NCBI RefSeq assembly: GCF_009296175.1
Contig: NZ_VOSK01000008.1
Coordinates: 1 to 64,000, forward strand
From: Microvirga tunisiensis
GTDB taxonomy: Bacteria > Pseudomonadota > Alphaproteobacteria > Rhizobiales > Beijerinckiaceae
Reading direction: 5' to 3'
DNA length: 64,000 bases
The notes below the pieces were generated by a model. The model did no database searches. It was given only the letters and a program-made list of their open reading frames with translations, and was not told the DNA's origin. The position numbers were made by a program, and so were the translations under genes. Of the stretch, positions 46,094 to 56,792 are shown piece after piece. Positions within the stretch are counted from its first letter, which is position 1; each line of letters begins with the position of its first letter.

Positions 46094-46330
46094 GGGCTCA
46101 TCTCCAACAGATTGGTGCTGAGCCCCTTCAGCGTTCCTCTGTTTTCGTTATCAGGAAGATAAGCTCGGTCCGACTTTAGTTGAAGTCATAAGATCACATG
46201 TTCGTCATGCACCCATTGCAGGGCATTGCCATGAATGATTAACTTCCAGGCGCTCGGTGCATGTTTCATGGGCCTGTTGCCGCCTTCTGCGGCAGCGTCC
46301 GTGTGGGATCTTGACGGCCTCCGTTTCCAT

Positions 46331-46378
46331 TGGATCAACCCGAAAAGTGGTTTTCCCTTTTGGGTCCGATGCTCTAGC
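46331..46378. repeat. dispersed repeat family 1, partial copy 2
   Basis: Only the second module of the 14375-14490 repeat: GGATCAACCCGAAAAGTGG ... CCCTTTTGGGTCCGATGCTC, ending with CTAG. It lies about 40 bases before the aminopeptidase start. The rest of 46094-46330, between divergent genes, shows no convincing gene; it should hold their promoters. Confidence 0.75.
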
Positions 46379-46418
46379 GTGTCGCCCTCTTCATTTCCGA
46401 CCTTCGGTGCTGATTTCC

Positions 46419-48239
46419 ATGGCTCAGTTCCAGTTCTTCGACGATATGACCTCCCCCTCTCAAGGCCCGCAGCACATCGCCAAACTGCGCACCGAGATGG
46501 CGAGACGCGGCTTCGACGGTTTCATCGTCCCGCGCGCCGACGAGCATCAGGGAGAGTACGTCCCGAAGAGCGCTGAGCGTATGGCTTGGCTCACCGGCTT
46601 CACGGGCTCCGCAGGCACGGCCGTAATCCTCCAGAACGAGGCTGCTCTCGTGGTCGACGGACGCTACACGGTCCAGGCTGCCGAGCAGGTGGATACGTCT
46701 GTCATTACCCCGGTCCAACTCACTGCCTCCACGCCTGAGGACTGGATTGCCGAGCGTCTCCCGGCGGGTGGCGTGCTGGCCTATGACCCGTGGCTCCACA
46801 CCGGCGATGGCCTGAAACGGCTGGAGCGGGCCGTGAGCCGCGCCGGCGGGAAGCTTGCCCCGGTCGACATCAATCTGGTCGACGTGATCTGGATCGACCG
46901 CCCGGCCCCGCCGCAGGCTCCGGTAAGACCGCACCCGCTCGACTATGCGGGCGAGGCCGCGCCTGCCAAGCTGGAGCGCATCCGCAAGAAGATGGCTGAG
47001 GCTAAGCTCGATGCGCTGGTCATCTCCGATCCGCACAATCTTGCCTGGGCCTTCAACCTGCGCGGTGGCGATGTGGGGCACACGCCCCTGCCTCTCGGCT
47101 ATGCCATCCTTCCCAAGGAGGGCCGCGCCAGCCTCTTCTTCGACCCGGCGAAAGTGACGAACGAGGCCGGCGCGGCCGTGGGTGATCTCGCGGATTTTGC
47201 ACCGATCAGCACCTTCCAGGGCGCTCTCGATGCACTGGGCCAAACAGGAGGCAAGATCCGCATCGATTCCGCGACCGGCGCTGTCGCTCTCATCCGGCGC
47301 ATCGAGGCGACCGGCGGCACGGTCGACGTCGGAGCCGATCCGATCGCTCTCATGAAGGCGGTCAAGAACGAGGCCGAGATTGCGGGCTCCCATGCCGCCC
47401 ATCTGCGCGACGGCGTGGCGGTCGCACGCTTCCTGGCCTGGCTGGACCGCGAGGCGCCCTCGGGCAAGCTCACCGAGATCGATGCGGTCGAGGCGCTGGA
47501 AGCCTTCCGCATCGAGACTGGCGCTTTGAGGAACGTCTCCTTCCCGAGCATTTCCGGCGCAGGTCCCAATGCCGCTCTGCCCCATTACCGGGTCACGAGT
47601 TCGAGCAACCGGGCCCTCGAGCTGAACCAGATCTTCCTGATCGATTCCGGCGCGCAATACGAGGACGGCACGACGGATATCACCCGCACGATCATCGTGG
47701 GGGAGCCGACGGCTGAGATGAAGGATCGCTTCACCCGGGTGCTCAAAGGCCATATCGCCATCGCGCAGGCCGTGTTTCCGAAGGGCACGACGGGCGCGCA
47801 GATCGATTCCTTCGCCCGCAAGCCGCTCTGGGAGGCGGGTCTCGATTTCGATCACGGCACGGGCCACGGCATCGGCAGCTATCTCTCGGTGCACGAAGGT
47901 CCGCAGCGCATCGCCAAGACCGGGCATACGCCGCTGGAAGTGGGCATGATGCTCTCCAACGAGCCGGGTTACTACAAGCCGGGCGCCTACGGCATCCGCA
48001 TCGAGAACCTGATCCTCGTGGAGCCACGCACGATTCCCGGCGCTGATCGTGAGATGATGGGCTTTGAGACGCTGACCTTCACGCCCATTGACTTGCGCTT
48101 GGTCGAGCCCGCGATCATGACGGCCGACGAGATCGCATGGCTCAACGCCTATCACGCTGCAGTGCGCGAGAAGATCGGGCCGCAGCTCGATGCCGAGACG
48201 CGGGCATGGCTGGAGAACGCCACGCAGGCGATTGGTTAA
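46419..48239 (+). CDS. pepP: Xaa-Pro aminopeptidase (peptidase M24)
   Basis: A 606-residue metallopeptidase with three domains, the size of eukaryote-like XPNPEP1/AMPP rather than short E. coli PepP. N-terminal creatinase-like domain RTEMARRGFDGFIVPRADEHQ, second domain after about residue 175 (ERIRKKMAEAKLDALVISDP), and the pita-bread catalytic domain with metal ligands in IDSGAQYEDGTTDITRT, HGTGHGIGSYLSVHEGP, LSNEPGYY and IENLILV. Removes N-terminal residues before proline. Start at 46419 (MAQFQFFDD) is preferred; the frame runs upstream through the repeat. Confidence 0.9.
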   Translation: MAQFQFFDDMTSPSQGPQHIAKLRTEMARRGFDGFIVPRADEHQGEYVPKSAERMAWLTGFTGSAGTAVILQNEAALVVDGRYTVQAAEQVDTSVITPVQLTASTPEDWIAERLPAGGVLAYDPWLHTGDGLKRLERAVSRAGGKLAPVDINLVDVIWIDRPAPPQAPVRPHPLDYAGEAAPAKLERIRKKMAEAKLDALVISDPHNLAWAFNLRGGDVGHTPLPLGYAILPKEGRASLFFDPAKVTNEAGAAVGDLADFAPISTFQGALDALGQTGGKIRIDSATGAVALIRRIEATGGTVDVGADPIALMKAVKNEAEIAGSHAAHLRDGVAVARFLAWLDREAPSGKLTEIDAVEALEAFRIETGALRNVSFPSISGAGPNAALPHYRVTSSSNRALELNQIFLIDSGAQYEDGTTDITRTIIVGEPTAEMKDRFTRVLKGHIAIAQAVFPKGTTGAQIDSFARKPLWEAGLDFDHGTGHGIGSYLSVHEGPQRIAKTGHTPLEVGMMLSNEPGYYKPGAYGIRIENLILVEPRTIPGADREMMGFETLTFTPIDLRLVEPAIMTADEIAWLNAYHAAVREKIGPQLDAETRAWLENATQAIG

Positions 48240-48535
48240 AGCACGTTCCGCAGCAGAACGACGGAGATCACGCCGACCGCTACTGTCCCGAGCAGCGGGA
48301 GCCTGAATGCGGCAACCGCCGTGATCGCTGCGGCAATGGCTTCCACCCATCCGGTCGTGAGCGCCGTCGGCGCGATCACGGCGACCAGCACCGCCGGCGG
48401 GATCGCGTCGAAGGCGGCCTTGGCGCGCCCCGTGAGCACGAGGCGATCGGCGACGAAAAGACCCGCGATGCGGGTGACGTAGGTCACAAGTGCCATGGCC
48501 ACGATGGCCAGCAGAGTCGTCGTGTCGAGGCTCAT
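48236..48535 (-). CDS. azlD: AzlD-like branched-chain amino-acid exporter subunit
   Basis: A 99-residue membrane protein with about four hydrophobic segments (LLAIVAMALVTYVTRIAGLF, IPPAVLVAVIAPTAL, LGTVAVGVISVVLL). It is the small partner of AzlC; together they export branched-chain amino acids or analogues. ATG 48535 overlaps the azlC stop (ATGA). Its stop overlaps that of the convergent aminopeptidase gene by a few bases. Confidence 0.9.
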   Translation of the reverse strand: MSLDTTTLLAIVAMALVTYVTRIAGLFVADRLVLTGRAKAAFDAIPPAVLVAVIAPTALTTGWVEAIAAAITAVAAFRLPLLGTVAVGVISVVLLRNVL

Positions 48536-49254
48536 GAGCGCGCCTCCTCGGGAGCCGCCAGATAGGCGGCGGCGATGCCGGCAAGCGCACCCGAAGCCAC
48601 ATGCCAGGGCGCGCCGATGAAGTGATGCACGAGAGCCGCGACGCCGGCGCTGACCGCAACCGTCACCAGGGTCACGCGGCTGCGTCCGAACCCGGCGACA
48701 AGGCCGATGAACAGGGCCGTGAAGGCGAAATCCGCGCCGATCCGTTCCGGATCGCCGAGGAACGAGCCGAGGATCGCTCCGAGACCTGAAAAGAAGGTCC
48801 AGTTCGCCCACAGCACGACGCCCATGGCGGCCCAATATGCGCCTGTCACCGGCCGCTCCATCGCGCGGCGCTCGGACAGCGCCCAGGCCTCGTCGGTCAG
48901 GAAGAAGAAGCTCAGGAACTTCTGGACGCGTGACATGCGCACCTTGGGCGCCAGCGAGGCTCCCATCAGCACGTGCCGTGCATTGATCAGCAGCGTCGCG
49001 AAAGCAAGCGTCAGGATGGGCGCGGGATGGATCCATGTCTCGATGGCGGCGAACTGCGCCCCGCCCGCGAACACGAGAGCCGACATCACCGTGACTTCCA
49101 GCGGCGACAGTCCCTTGGCGGCCGCCACCGCGCCGAAGAGGAGGCTGATGGGGATGGCCGCTACCACGATAGGTGCAATGTCGCGCAGGCCGGCTTTGAT
49201 TTCTCGGCGATAATTCACGGTGAAGGGATTTGCTTGATCCATGGCCCTGCTCAT
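48532..49254 (-). CDS. azlC: AzlC-like branched-chain amino-acid exporter subunit
   Basis: A 240-residue polytopic membrane protein of the AzlC/YgaZ family. Diagnostic: FGAVAAAKGLSPLEVTVMSALVFAGGAQFAAIE and LLINARHVLMGASLAP, then FFLTDEAWAL. Start is 49254 or 49242. Co-transcribed with azlD; an AraC-type regulator gene lies directly upstream on the same strand and may control the pair. Confidence 0.93.
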   Translation of the reverse strand: MSRAMDQANPFTVNYRREIKAGLRDIAPIVVAAIPISLLFGAVAAAKGLSPLEVTVMSALVFAGGAQFAAIETWIHPAPILTLAFATLLINARHVLMGASLAPKVRMSRVQKFLSFFFLTDEAWALSERRAMERPVTGAYWAAMGVVLWANWTFFSGLGAILGSFLGDPERIGADFAFTALFIGLVAGFGRSRVTLVTVAVSAGVAALVHHFIGAPWHVASGALAGIAAAYLAAPEEARS

Positions 49255-49308
49255 TTTCCGAGCCTTATGCGCGCTGGATGCGGAACCGTCTTGGATGAAA
49301 GTGCTGCC

Positions 49309-50187
49309 TCAAGCGGCGCGGTAGGCGCCCGGGGTCACCCCCATGCGGGCCTTGAAGACACGGTTGAGATGGCTCTGGTCGAAGAAGCCGCAAGCAGCGG
49401 CCACGTCGCCCGGCGCCTCGCCTTGCGCCAGAAGACGGGTCGCCGCGCGGAAGCGCCGGTCGAGGAGATAGGCATGCGGCGTCAAGCCGGTCTCTTTGGC
49501 GAAGGCGCGAATGAAGTGGCTGCGCGACAGGCCGGCCAAGTTGGCGAGATCGGCAAGGTCCGCCTCCTCGCTCATGTGGGCGTCCAGATAGTCGCGCGCC
49601 CGCAGAATGCTCCTCGAGCCGTAGCGGACGGCCGGCAGGGCATCGAGATCGGCCCAGCGGGCGATCAGCCGGCTCAGAAAATCGATGAGGCGGGTGTCCT
49701 GCTCCATCTCGGATGACCAGCTTTCATCCTGGCATAGGCAGGCATGAAGCCCGACCTGGGCCAGGAAAAGCTCAGGATCGTCGATGACCGAATGCGGGAA
49801 CCAGGGCGGGCGGGAGACCGGCCGCCCGGCCACATCCTCGGCAATCTCCTGCATCAACTCGGACGACGGATAAAACGTACGGTACTCGAACCCCCCGCCG
49901 TAGGGCTCCCCATCATGGATCTCGTCAGGGCAGACGACGGCCACGGACCCTGCCGGCGCATAGTGCTGCTCGCCGCGATGGAAGAAGGTCTCGCAGCCCG
50001 CCAGAACCGCCGCGATGGCATAGGTATCGTGGCTGTGACGGGCATAGGCATGACGGCGAAAGGTCGCGCGCAAACAGTCGAGGTCGCGATAGCGCGGCAC
50101 TCGCCAGAAATGCGTCACGTCCCCCGCTCCGACCTGGTTAGGATCGAGCGAGACCTCAGGGGTGGTCACCGTCATGGCCGCCACCAT
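49309..50187 (-). CDS. AraC family transcriptional regulator
   Basis: A 292-residue regulator. An N-terminal cupin-like sensor domain (HSHDTYAIAAVLAGCETFFHRGEQH, GSVAVVCPDEIHDG) precedes two helix-turn-helix motifs at the C-terminus (DLANLAGLSRSHFIRAFAKE and DVAAACGFFDQSHLNRVFKA). Start at 50187 or 50175. Its position 54 bases before azlC-azlD on the same strand suggests it governs that exporter in response to an amino acid. Confidence 0.9.
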   Translation of the reverse strand: MVAAMTVTTPEVSLDPNQVGAGDVTHFWRVPRYRDLDCLRATFRRHAYARHSHDTYAIAAVLAGCETFFHRGEQHYAPAGSVAVVCPDEIHDGEPYGGGFEYRTFYPSSELMQEIAEDVAGRPVSRPPWFPHSVIDDPELFLAQVGLHACLCQDESWSSEMEQDTRLIDFLSRLIARWADLDALPAVRYGSRSILRARDYLDAHMSEEADLADLANLAGLSRSHFIRAFAKETGLTPHAYLLDRRFRAATRLLAQGEAPGDVAAACGFFDQSHLNRVFKARMGVTPGAYRAA

Positions 50188-50222
50188 GCCACATCAGAAT
50201 GTGCGAGTCTTGGACAGAAGTC

Positions 50223-52472
<2,250 letters not shown>

Positions 52473-52764
52473 TCATGCCGGACGGAGCGTGAGCGGAGAT
52501 CCGGGATCGGCGGCAGAATGGGATGCGGGATCCGCGACGTCGTCATCCCCCGCGCCGACGCTGTCATGCCCGCGCAGGCGGGGATCCAGAACCGCGACGT
52601 CTCGGAAAAGGGCGAGCCGCGTGACGCCTCGGTCTGCCTCGTCGGCGGTCAGGGATCCCGGCCTTCGCTGAGGCGGCCCGGGATGAAGTGCCGTGCTGGT
52701 TTTCACGCTCCCGGATCGGCTTGCGCCCTTCGGCCCTCGTACCCTCCGACTGCACCCTCCGACG

Positions 52765-52790
52765 TCATCACCGGCCTCGTGCCGGTGATC
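52765..52790. repeat. palindromic repeat, family 2 copy 2
   Basis: GTCATCACCGGC-CTCGT-GCCGGTGAT, nearly identical to 31178-31206 (loop differs by one base). Confidence 0.8.
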
Positions 52791-52894
52791 CCAGTCCAAG
52801 AAGCGCCGAGCCTCACCTTATCGGGATGGCCGGGACAAGCCCGGCCATGACGGCAGAGGGTGTCGCGGGCCGTGATCCCGACCGTCTCGCTCGG

Positions 52895-52999
52895 CCTCAT
52901 CCTGAGGAGCCGCGACAAGCGGCGTCTCGAAGGAGGAGTTCAGGGCTCTTCCGGACCCTCCTTCGAGACGCAGCCTCACGGCTGCTCCTCAGGATGAGG
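52895..52999. repeat. 105-bp composite inverted repeat
   Basis: Two nested pairs: CCTCATCCTGAGGAGC (52895-52910) with GCTCCTCAGGATGAGG (52984-52999), and GCGTCTCGAAGGAGG (52922-52936) with CCTCCTTCGAGACGC (52957-52971). Both are perfect. The RNA or single-stranded DNA would form a long hairpin. The layout matches intergenic palindromes known from Rhizobiales, some of which move as non-autonomous elements; no transposase is nearby. Confidence 0.85.
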
Positions 53000-53287
53000 T
53001 AAGAGGACGGAAAAGCGGCAAGGCGAAGATCGCCGGGACTGATCCCCGGATCGAGCCCGGGGACGGCCAGTACGGGGAAGGTGTCATCCCGGTCGGAGCG
53101 GAGGGGAAGGGAAGCCATCAGCTCGGCACCGGACTGTGGATCCCCTTCCCTCGCTGCGCTCACTGTTGATGACACCAAGCGCGACCCCTCATGTCCGGAA
53201 CGGAAAGGACCCCGATGCATCGATGAATTCCATGCTTGGGGACTTCGCTCAGTGTAACCGGGCCATCGGATGCTGCGGGAGCCAGCG

Positions 53288-53763
53288 TTACACCCTGCTC
53301 GCTCGGCTCGATGCCGGCTTGGAAAGGCTGTTCAATGCGCCGCGCAGATTGTCTGGCTCGAGTCCCGCCACGCCGGCCTCGATGGCGCCGTGGAGGTCGC
53401 GCCAGATCGGGATGGCCGTGGCCAGGGTCTCCCGCCCCTTTCCGTGAGGCGCAGAAGGCGGTTGCGGCGGTCGCCGGGATCCCGGGCGATGGCCACGAGG
53501 CCGTCCCGCTCCAGCGGCTTCAGAGCGGCCGTCAGGGTCGTCCGGTCCATGGCGAGCAGCTGCGCCACCGGAGCGATGGAGGGTGGCGTCGGACGGTTGA
53601 GGGCGTTCAGCAGCGAGAATTGCCCGGACGTGAGTCCGACCGGCCGCAGGGCGTCGTCGAACAGCCGCGACAGGGCGCGGGCGGCGCGTTGGGCGTGCAA
53701 ACACAGGCAGGTGTCGCGCACCAGATGGGTTGTCTCGAAAGGTACGTCGCTGGGGTTTGACAT
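53288..53763 (-). pseudogene. MarR family regulator with a frameshift
   Basis: The first ~105 residues are a normal MarR winged-helix regulator: SRLFDDALRPVGLTSGQFSLL, MDRTTLTAALKPLERDGLVAI and DPGDRRNRLLRLTE. After this the frame turns into Arg/Ser/Pro-rich nonsense and stops at 53332. The expected C-terminal helices (GRETLATAIPIWRDLHGAIE...) are in another frame running to 53288. One base is missing near 53435-53442 (GGAAAGGGGCGGG); adding an A would give TEKGRETLATA. So this is either a recent pseudogene or a sequence error. The wing and recognition helix are intact, but the dimer-forming C-terminus is not. Confidence 0.82.
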
Positions 53764-53769
53764 GGGCCA

Positions 53770-53797
53770 ATTATGTTGATATCAACTTATTTGTCAA
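53770..53797 (-). promoter_or_regulatory. marR promoter
   Basis: Minus strand TTGACA (53797-53792), 16-base spacer, CATAAT (53775-53770): a near-consensus promoter. Transcription would start at about 53763, the A of the marR ATG. No ribosome-binding site precedes that ATG, so the message is probably leaderless. The palindromic operator lies in the spacer. Confidence 0.7.
53775..53786. promoter_or_regulatory. MarR operator palindrome
   Basis: GTTGATATCAAC, a perfect 12-bp palindrome between divergent marR and DUF1428 and inside the marR promoter spacer. Such TTGATATCAA-like sites are typical of MarR/HxlR-type regulators, so the repressor would control both itself and the DUF1428 gene. Confidence 0.75.
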
Positions 53798-53862
53798 GAA
53801 AAACAGGCGCCGAAGCGCCGCGAAGTCGAGCTTTACTGCGGAAAATCCAAGGGAGATACGCG

Positions 53863-54216
53863 ATGAAATACGTCGATGGCTTCGTGCTCGCCGTGCCGGC
53901 CGCCAAGAAGGAAACCTACCGCAAGCACGCCGCCGAGGCCGCCCCCCTGTTCAAGGAGTTCGGCGCGACCCGCATGGTGGAGTGCTGGGGCGACGACGTG
54001 CCGGACGGCAAGCTCACGGATTTCCGCCGTGCCGTGGATGCCAAGGACGACGAGATCGTCGTGTTCAGCTGGATCGAGTATCCGTCCAAGGAAGTCCGGG
54101 ATGCCGCCAACAAGAAGATCATGACCGATCCGCGCATGCAGGCGATGGGCGAGCAGATGCCGTTCGACGGTAAGCGCATGATCTTCGGCGGCTTCATGCC
54201 TATCCTCGACATCTAG
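53863..54216 (+). CDS. DUF1428 (YbaA-like) protein
   Basis: A 117-residue protein of the DUF1428 family, a ferredoxin-like (dimeric alpha-beta barrel) fold of unknown function. Start MKYVDGFVLAVPAAKKETYRK, then ATRMVECWGDDVPDG, FSWIEYPSK and the C-terminal KRMIFGGFMPILDI match E. coli YbaA. ATG 53863 has GGGAGA upstream. Divergent from marR with the shared operator, so a likely MarR target. The repeat at 54216 starts within its stop codon. Confidence 0.92.
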   Translation: MKYVDGFVLAVPAAKKETYRKHAAEAAPLFKEFGATRMVECWGDDVPDGKLTDFRRAVDAKDDEIVVFSWIEYPSKEVRDAANKKIMTDPRMQAMGEQMPFDGKRMIFGGFMPILDI

Positions 54217-54324
54217 CATCGGACCCAGAAATGGACCCCACTTTTGGGATCCATCCGATGCTCCTTTTCTCGATGAGCGCATCGTTGATGCGGAAAACCG
54301 GAATCATTTTTCCGCACGATGCGC
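54216..54324. repeat. dispersed repeat family 1, inverted copy 3
   Basis: The two modules of the 14375 repeat in reverse order: GCATCGGACCCAGAAATGG ... CCACTTTTGGGATCCAT-CCGATGC, then GCGCATCGTTGATGCGGAAAA ... TTTTTCCGCACGATGCGC. It fills the gap between DUF1428 and the VOC gene, and its first base is the last base of the DUF1428 stop. Confidence 0.85.
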
Positions 54325-54337
54325 ATGGAGGTGCCCC

Positions 54338-55114
54338 ATGGCCAATCAGCATGGCGACTTCATCTGGTACGAACTCCTGACGAATGATGCCGGCGCCGCT
54401 GCGCGCTTCTACGGCGCGGTCGTCGGATGGCAGACGCGAGCGGCGGAAGGCTCTGATCGCGGCTATCAGATCCTTGGAATTGGCGGTGAGGACGTTGGCG
54501 GGCTGATGACCCTTCCGGCCGATGCCGAACGTGCGGGCATGCGCCCGACCTGGCTCGGCTATGTCGGTGTCGACGACGTCGATGCGACCGCCGCCGAGAT
54601 CGTTCGGGCCGGTGGGACCCAGCATATGCCGCCGACCGACATTCCCGGTGTCGGCCGCTTCGCGATGCTCGCCGACCCGCAGGAAGTCGTGTTCTACGTG
54701 ATGCGCGGTGCGACGGACGGCACGAGCACGGCATTCGACCAGGGCAAGACCGGACATTGCAACTGGAACGAACTCGCCACCACCGATCCGGCAGCGGCGC
54801 TTGCCTTTTACAGCGCCCACTTCGGCTGGGCCAAGGGCGACGCCATGCCGATGGGCGAGATGGGCGATTATCAGTTCATCGACCACGGCGGCCGGACCAT
54901 CGGCGCCGTGATGAAGCGCACGCCGGAGGGTCCGCCGCCGGCCTGGAATTTCTACTTCGGCGTCGAGGACATCGATGGTGCCGCAAAGGCCGTGTCCGCC
55001 AACGGCGGCGCGATCCATTACGGCCCCGCCGAAGTGCCGGGGGGCGTGTTCATCATCGTCGCCGGCGATCCGCAGGGGGCGCTGTTCGGACTCGTCGGTC
55101 CGCGCAGATCATAA
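54338..55114 (+). CDS. two-domain VOC (glyoxalase/bleomycin-resistance-like) protein
   Basis: A 258-residue protein made of two vicinal-oxygen-chelate domains. Domain 1 begins GDFIWYELLTNDAGAAARFYGAVVGW, domain 2 begins HCNWNELATTDPAAALAFYSAHFGW; each has the paired beta-alpha-beta modules. RBS GGAGGTG precedes ATG 54338. Metal ligands and substrate are not certain, though proteins of this shape often detoxify electrophiles. Next in line after DUF1428 and before a GST. Confidence 0.9.
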   Translation: MANQHGDFIWYELLTNDAGAAARFYGAVVGWQTRAAEGSDRGYQILGIGGEDVGGLMTLPADAERAGMRPTWLGYVGVDDVDATAAEIVRAGGTQHMPPTDIPGVGRFAMLADPQEVVFYVMRGATDGTSTAFDQGKTGHCNWNELATTDPAAALAFYSAHFGWAKGDAMPMGEMGDYQFIDHGGRTIGAVMKRTPEGPPPAWNFYFGVEDIDGAAKAVSANGGAIHYGPAEVPGGVFIIVAGDPQGALFGLVGPRRS

Positions 55115-55132
55115 AGCTCAGGAGGCAATCCC

Positions 55133-55786
55133 ATGAACATCCATGTTTCAGCCTTCCGATGGGTCCCCCAGTTCGCCCAAGGCTATGTGCGTGATCTTCG
55201 GGTGCGCTGGGCCCTCGAGGAGGCAGGTCTTCCTTACGAGGCGACATTGATCGATCCGGCGATCCAGGCGACCACCGCCTATCGCGAATGGCAGCCTTTC
55301 GGCCAGGTTCCCGCCTACAGGGACGACGCGGTCGAGATCTTCGAATCCGGTGCGATCGTGCTGCATCTCGCAATGCGATCCGAGGCGCTCGCCCCTGCTG
55401 ACGAGGCGGGGCGCGCCCGGGTGACAACCTGGGTGATTGCCGCGTTGAACTCGGTCGAGCCGCATGTGCAGAACCTGGTTCAACTCGACGTCTTCCATGC
55501 CGGCGAGGCCTGGACGAAGGAACGCCGCCCGCAAGCCGAAGCCATCCTGTGCAAGCGTCTTACGGCTCTCAGCGCCTGGCTCGGCGAGCGGGAGTTCCTC
55601 GAGGACCGTTTCACGGCCGGCGACCTGATGATGACCATGGTTCTGCGTGAGCTTGCGGACACGGGGCTGCTGGAACGCTACGCCAATCTGGGCGCCTATG
55701 TCCGCCGCTGCACCGACCGGCCGGCCTTTGCGCGCGCTCTGGAAGCTCAGTTGCAGCCCTTCCGGGAGAACGCGCCAGTCGCATGA
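55133..55786 (+). CDS. glutathione S-transferase family protein
   Basis: A 217-residue GST. The thioredoxin-like half reads RDLRVRWALEEAGLPYEATLID, then PFGQVPAYRDDAVEIFESGAIVLHLA (the cis-Pro and Glu-Ser glutathione-binding pair), and the C-terminal half is helical with FTAGDLMMTMVLREL. It starts 18 bases after the VOC gene, so they form one unit. Substrate unknown. Confidence 0.9.
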   Translation: MNIHVSAFRWVPQFAQGYVRDLRVRWALEEAGLPYEATLIDPAIQATTAYREWQPFGQVPAYRDDAVEIFESGAIVLHLAMRSEALAPADEAGRARVTTWVIAALNSVEPHVQNLVQLDVFHAGEAWTKERRPQAEAILCKRLTALSAWLGEREFLEDRFTAGDLMMTMVLRELADTGLLERYANLGAYVRRCTDRPAFARALEAQLQPFRENAPVA

Positions 55787-55826
55787 TCGCTGGAGCGCAG
55801 GCGAAAATCTGATCGAGGAATCCACC

Positions 55827-56543
55827 ATGGACACGCCCATGCCTGACAACCTTGTTCCCGCGGCAGAACTCGCGCGGCGCTCGCCGGTACGCTTTCCGAA
55901 CGAGAGCCCCGAATACCGCGCCGCCCGCACGGCTTTGCTGGCGGAAGAGATCGAATTGCGTCGCCACCTGGAGCGTGTGGCGGCACAGCGCCGTGCCCTG
56001 CCGCCTGGCGGCGAGGTGATCGGCGATTATCGCTTCGAAGGCGAGAACGGCCCGGTGAGCTTCGCCGATCTCTTCGGCGACAAGCCGTCACTCGCCGTCT
56101 ACAGCTACATGTTCGGCCCGCAGCGCGAGCGTCCCTGCCCCATGTGCACCAACCTGCTCGGAGCAATCGAGGGCAACGGCGCCGATATCCAGCAGCGCAT
56201 GGCGTTTGCCGTCGTGGCGCGCTCGCCGATCGAGCGGCTGATCGCCTGGAAGAAGGAACGCGGCTGGACGAACCTGAAGCTCTACTCGGACCTCAACGGC
56301 AACTACTCGCGCGATTATCACGGCGTGTTGCCGGACGGGTCGGAGATCCCGAGCTTCAACGTCTTCACCCGGCGCGACGAGACCATCCGTCATTTCTGGA
56401 GCGGCGAGATGACCGGCGATTCCGCCGATCCCGGCCAGGATCCCCGTGGCGCTCCCGATTTCGCCCCCTTGTGGAACGTGCTCGACACCACGCCGGAAGG
56501 GCGTGGAACGGACTGGTATCCGAAGTTGAGCTACGGAGCGTGA
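55827..56543 (+). CDS. DUF899 thioredoxin-like protein
   Basis: A 238-residue DUF899 protein. N-terminal helical part LAEEIELRRHLERVAAQRR, GDYRFEGENGPVSFADLFGDKPSLAVYSYMFG, then a CPMC motif in RERPCPMCTNLLGAI, and C-terminal DYHGVLPDGSEIPSFNVFTRRD, WNVLDTTPEGRGTDWYPKL. The fold is thioredoxin-like; function is unknown. ATG 55827 has GAGGAATCC upstream. Last gene of the plus-strand group DUF1428-VOC-GST-DUF899. Confidence 0.92.
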   Translation: MDTPMPDNLVPAAELARRSPVRFPNESPEYRAARTALLAEEIELRRHLERVAAQRRALPPGGEVIGDYRFEGENGPVSFADLFGDKPSLAVYSYMFGPQRERPCPMCTNLLGAIEGNGADIQQRMAFAVVARSPIERLIAWKKERGWTNLKLYSDLNGNYSRDYHGVLPDGSEIPSFNVFTRRDETIRHFWSGEMTGDSADPGQDPRGAPDFAPLWNVLDTTPEGRGTDWYPKLSYGA

Positions 56544-56725
56544 TAGGCTGGCCATTGATGTCATTCCCGGAGGGCCGCGCAGCGGAGGGGAAGGGAATCC
56601 ATGGCAGTGCAGGCTTCAGTGGCCCCCCTCGCGTCTGGGGCCGCTGGGAATGACACTCTCCGATGTCATGGCCGACCCTGTGCCAGCCATCCCGACCTCT
56701 TGAGGGGTTGCGCTTTTCCCATCGA

Positions 56726-56752
56726 GATCACTGGCACGAGGCCGGTGATGAC
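56726..56752. repeat. palindromic repeat, family 2 copy 3
   Basis: GATCACTGGC-ACGAG-GCCGGTGATGAC, the inverse orientation of the 31178 and 52765 copies, with one mismatch. It lies in the gap 56544-56792 between DUF899 and recN, in which no gene was seen. Confidence 0.75.
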
Positions 56753-56792
56753 GTGCAAGGGTGGATCAATCAGGCCGCCGTAATGGCTCCTG

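Noticed and set aside
46374-48659. A 761-codon minus-strand frame opposite the aminopeptidase
   Set aside because: Shadow frame with no domain; the plus frame has all metal ligands.
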